DNA from: Ruminococcaceae bacterium UBA1236
GTDB taxonomy: Bacteria; Bacillota; Clostridia; Oscillospirales; Acutalibacteraceae
NCBI GenBank assembly: GCA_002309055.1
Contig: DBWO01000042.1
Coordinates: 15,432-22,443, forward strand
Reading direction: 5' to 3'
DNA: 7,012 bases
Both the position numbers and the translations under genes were made by a program. Under the pieces are notes generated by a model. It ran no database searches. It worked only from the letters and a program-made list of their open reading frames with translations, and was not told the DNA's origin. This document shows, one piece after another, positions 4,842 to 7,012 of this stretch; the stretch's first letter is position 1; each line of letters begins with the position of its first letter.

Positions 4842-5318
4842 ATGAAAGACTTTTTCAAGGGCTTTGTTTATGCCGGCAGAGGCCTTGCCTACTGCGTTAA
4901 AAATGAGAGAAACTTCAGGGTGCATATGTGCTTCACGGCGTATATGTTCGGCTTTTTGTGCTTTATGGATTTCTTTGAAATCTCAAGGGCGGAGTTCGGC
5001 GTGCTGCTCGGGCTCTGCGGCCTTGTGCTCGCGCTTGAGGCGGTTAACACGGCGCTCGAGAGAGCCGTTGACCTTGAAACAAGCGAAAAAAGCGAGCTCG
5101 CGAGAGTTGCCAAAGACGCTGCCGCGGGCGCCGTGCTCATAGCGGCGATATTCAGCGTTATTGCCGGCATAGTGATTATGTATCAGCCGGCGGCATTTTC
5201 GGCAATGTTCGCTTATTATAAGAGCCATCCCGGCATGCTCGCGATACTTGCCGTTACAATCATCATAAGCGTGCTCTTTGTGTTTTTACCCTCTGCCAAA
5301 AAGGAGAAAAACAAATGA
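4842..5318 (+). CDS. dgkA: Undecaprenol kinase / diacylglycerol kinase, DgkA family
   Basis: A 158-residue integral membrane lipid kinase. Gram-positive members mainly phosphorylate undecaprenol, recycling the carrier for peptidoglycan and wall polymers, rather than diacylglycerol. The start FVYAGRGLAYCVKNERNFRVH (8-28) is the usual N-terminal amphipathic part. The active-site motif ALEAVNTALERAVDL (64-78) holds E66, N69, E73 and D77, followed by AKDAAAGAVLI (90-100), also conserved. Three core membrane helices lie at about 31-47, 52-71 and 93-113. A hydrophobic segment at about 132-150, ending in the basic tail AKKEKNK, adds a fourth helix, making the protein about 30 residues longer than the usual 120-130. 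The start is 3 nt after ybeY, with a loosely placed GGAG at 4826-4829. The last four bases overlap era (ATGA). Confidence 0.92.
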   Translation: MKDFFKGFVYAGRGLAYCVKNERNFRVHMCFTAYMFGFLCFMDFFEISRAEFGVLLGLCGLVLALEAVNTALERAVDLETSEKSELARVAKDAAAGAVLIAAIFSVIAGIVIMYQPAAFSAMFAYYKSHPGMLAILAVTIIISVLFVFLPSAKKEKNK

Positions 5319-6202
5319 CAAAAACCGCATTCGTTTCAATAGTCGGCTGCCCTAATGTGGGCAAGTCCTCAATTCTCAATAAATTGCTCGGTCAGAAGGT
5401 GGCGATTGTCACTCAGAAGCCGCAGACCACCCGTACCAGGATAATCGGTGTGCTCACAAAGGGCGAAACGCAGTTTGTTTTCACCGACACGCCCGGCTAT
5501 CACCGCCCCAAAACAAAGCTCGGCGAGCGGATGATAAAGGCAGTGGGCGAGGGTATAAGCGGCATGGATGCCTGCCTGCTCGTCACCGAGCCGGATGGGG
5601 ATATCCGCCCCGCGGAAACCGAGCTTCTGAACCGGCTCAAAAAAGAGGGCGCGCCGGTTATACTTGTTGTAAATAAAACCGACGCGATTAAGGACAGAGA
5701 GACAGTTATGAAAAAGGTGCTCGCCTTCACAAATCTTTATGATTTTGAGGCGGTTGTGCCCTGCAGCGCCTTAACGGGCGACAATCTCGACGCGCTGCTT
5801 GAGGAGCTCGACAAGCTCACTTATGAATCCGTTCACTTCTTCCCGGATGATACTCTCACCGACCAGCCCGAGAGGGTTATTGCCGCCGAGCTTATCAGGG
5901 AAAAGATGCTGCTTCTTCTCGATAAGGAGATTCCGCACGGAGCGGCCGTAAGCATTGAAAAAATGCGTGAGAGAGACAGCGGCGGCATAATGGATGTTGA
6001 GGCGGTTATCTACTGCGAGAAAGAGAGCCATAAAGGCATTATCATCGGCAAAAAAGGCGAAATGCTCAAAAAGATTTCTTCACGGGCAAGAGTCGATATG
6101 GAAAATTTCTTCGGCTGCAAAGTAAACCTGCAATGCTGGGTCAAGGTAAAAGAGGGCTGGAGAAACAGAGAAGGGCTGATTCATAACTTCGGCCTTGATT
6201 GA
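5315..6202 (+). CDS. era: GTPase Era, 30S ribosomal subunit assembly factor
   Basis: A 295-residue essential-type GTPase that binds the 3' end of 16S rRNA and helps 30S assembly. The G domain shows G1 GCPNVGKS (11-18), G2 around QTTRTR (37-42), G3 DTPG (58-61), G4 NKTD (120-123) and G5 SAL (151-153). The C-terminal KH domain has GIIIGKKGEMLKKI (241-254) with the invariant GKKG RNA-binding loop, and ends in CWVKVKEGWRN. Length is typical. G1 carries CPN where many proteins have RPN, a common Firmicutes variant. AAGGAG at 5301-5306, 8 nt from ATG, supports the start, and the four-base overlap with dgkA suggests coupling. YbeY and Era act on the same rRNA end, which fits their shared operon. Confidence 0.97.
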   Translation: MTKTAFVSIVGCPNVGKSSILNKLLGQKVAIVTQKPQTTRTRIIGVLTKGETQFVFTDTPGYHRPKTKLGERMIKAVGEGISGMDACLLVTEPDGDIRPAETELLNRLKKEGAPVILVVNKTDAIKDRETVMKKVLAFTNLYDFEAVVPCSALTGDNLDALLEELDKLTYESVHFFPDDTLTDQPERVIAAELIREKMLLLLDKEIPHGAAVSIEKMRERDSGGIMDVEAVIYCEKESHKGIIIGKKGEMLKKISSRARVDMENFFGCKVNLQCWVKVKEGWRNREGLIHNFGLD

Positions 6203-6210
6203 GGTATAAT

Positions 6211-6942
6211 ATGTCAACAGTGACAGACGCTCTTGTGCTCAAGGTGAGCGATGTGGGCGAGAGTGACAGGATAGTCACCCTGCTCAGCGCGGACCTCGGT
6301 GTTGTGAGAGCTTTTGCAAACAGAGCAAAAAAAATAAACAGCAAGCTGAACGCGGGCACGCAGACCTTTTGCTACGGCGAGTTTTCGCTCTACACCGGCA
6401 AGGACAGCTACATCATTGACGGCGTTACGCCCAAAGAGGTTTTCTTCGGCCTTCGCGACGATATAGCGAAGCTTGCGCTCGGGCAGTATTTCTGCTCGCT
6501 CGCCGCGGAGCTTATCCCCGAGGGGGAGCCCGCTCCCGATTCGCTCAGGGTTATTCTAAACTCCCTTTCATTTCTTGTAAGTGACAGGCGAAGCCCGGAA
6601 TTTTTAAAGGGAGTTACTGAAATGAAGCTTCTCGCGCTCGCCGGTTTCGCGCCGGACCTTGCGGCCTGCGGCTCCTGCGGAGAAAACCCCGCGGGCGATG
6701 TTGATTTTGATATCGCGGGCGGAAAATTTTACTGCAAAAAGCACGGCAAAGGCGGCTTCTCCGTAACTCCGGGCGTGCTTACTGCCATGCGTCATGTTAT
6801 CGCAAACCCGATTGAGCGCATTTATTCCTTTAAACTCTCGCCTGCGGATGAGGCGGTTTTTTCCGAAGCCGCGGAGAATTACGCCCTGCGGCACACGGGC
6901 AGAAATCATAAAGCGCTCGAATTCTATAAAACGGTTAAGTAG
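6211..6942 (+). CDS. recO: DNA repair protein RecO
   Basis: A 243-residue recombination mediator. With RecR (and RecF) it displaces SSB, loads RecA on gapped DNA and anneals complementary strands. The N-terminal OB fold covers about 1-80: TDALVLKVSDVGESDRIVTLL, then VVRAFANRAKK and the aromatic GEFSLY. A helical domain follows. A zinc site is visible as CGSC (C153, C156) and CKKH (C175, H178), giving a Cys3His ligand set. I chose the ATG at 6211 because GAGG at 6201-6204 lies 6 nt upstream; an in-frame TTG at 6199 would overlap the era stop and add four residues of no family resemblance. The gap to era is 8 nt. The neighbours era and ybeY are the usual Firmicutes ones. Confidence 0.94.
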   Translation: MSTVTDALVLKVSDVGESDRIVTLLSADLGVVRAFANRAKKINSKLNAGTQTFCYGEFSLYTGKDSYIIDGVTPKEVFFGLRDDIAKLALGQYFCSLAAELIPEGEPAPDSLRVILNSLSFLVSDRRSPEFLKGVTEMKLLALAGFAPDLAACGSCGENPAGDVDFDIAGGKFYCKKHGKGGFSVTPGVLTAMRHVIANPIERIYSFKLSPADEAVFSEAAENYALRHTGRNHKALEFYKTVK

Positions 6943-6951
6943 AGGTTTTTT

Positions 6952-7012
6952 ATGAGTAAATTTGTTGCGAAAACGCCCCCTATGGGCTGGAACAGCTGGG
7001 ACTGCTACGGCG
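6952..7012 (+). CDS. N-terminal start of a glycoside hydrolase, family 27-like (alpha-galactosidase type), cut by the window end
   Basis: Only the first 20 codons are in the window. They read MSKFVAKTPPMGWNSWDCYG, and TPPMGWNSWD is the hallmark N-terminus of GH27 enzymes (alpha-galactosidase, alpha-N-acetylgalactosaminidase, beta-L-arabinopyranosidase). No signal peptide precedes it, so the enzyme is probably cytoplasmic. AGAGG at 6941-6945, overlapping the recO stop, lies 6 nt before the ATG, which suggests co-transcription with recO. The substrate cannot be told from this fragment. The WDCYG variant, rather than WNHF/WNxF of classical alpha-galactosidases, may indicate a divergent subgroup. 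Confidence 0.75.
   Translation, partial: MSKFVAKTPPMGWNSWDCYG

Noticed and set aside
6199..6210. TTG start for recO inside the era stop
   Set aside because: The GAGG at 6201-6204 would lie within the coding sequence, and it is well placed for the ATG at 6211.
1..7012. CRISPR array, tRNA, transposase or phage genes
   Set aside because: No regularly spaced direct repeats, no tRNA-like cloverleaf with the expected arms and no integrase or transposase motifs were seen on either strand.

Overview
The window looks like the chromosome of a Gram-positive anaerobe of the class Clostridia, most likely an Oscillospiraceae/Ruminococcaceae-type gut or rumen bacterium. The main reasons are the Firmicutes-type gene order phoH-ybeY-dgkA-era-recO, strong AGGAGG-type ribosome binding sites, near-consensus sigma-A promoters, a DUF559 nuclease gene beside a CCTTCCCC/GATGAGGTGT palindromic repeat of a kind I recall from gut Clostridia genomes, and a GH27-type glycosidase at the right edge. 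The assignment is an inference from gene content; no rRNA gene is present. All recognised genes lie on the + strand.

Left part (about 1-3080): a type IV pilin locus. Two paralogous prepilins (294-764 and 1631-2068) are followed by the prepilin peptidase that would process them (2212-2991). The first pilin has an extended -10 promoter, a tandem TGTGACA repeat over its -35 region, a predicted two-hairpin 5' leader and a strong ribosome binding site, so it looks like the abundant major subunit. Between the two pilins lie a block of consecutive palindromes ending in a terminator, a DUF559 PD-(D/E)XK endonuclease gene with its own promoter, and a 139-bp nested inverted repeat. This looks like a later insertion into an ancestral tandem pilin pair. 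No assembly ATPase, platform protein or secretin is present, so the pilus machinery must be encoded elsewhere. The peptidase gene has its own promoter and terminator.

Middle gap (2992-3373): the peptidase terminator, a 50-bp imperfect hairpin of unknown role and a near-consensus promoter. No convincing gene lies here.

Right part (3272-7012): a tight housekeeping operon from that promoter: phoH (RNA-associated ATPase), ybeY (16S rRNA maturation endoribonuclease), dgkA (undecaprenol/diacylglycerol kinase), era (GTPase of 30S assembly) and recO (recombination mediator). Genes overlap or are 3-9 nt apart and no internal terminator is visible. phoH, ybeY and era all act on RNA or the small ribosomal subunit; dgkA regenerates the lipid carrier phosphate for the cell wall; recO belongs to DNA repair. 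A glycoside hydrolase (alpha-galactosidase-like) starts 9 nt after recO and is cut by the window end.

I see no tRNA, rRNA, CRISPR array, transposase or phage gene. The window is mostly ordinary core genome. The parts worth a second look are the pilin leader, the palindrome block and the nuclease/repeat insertion between the pilins.
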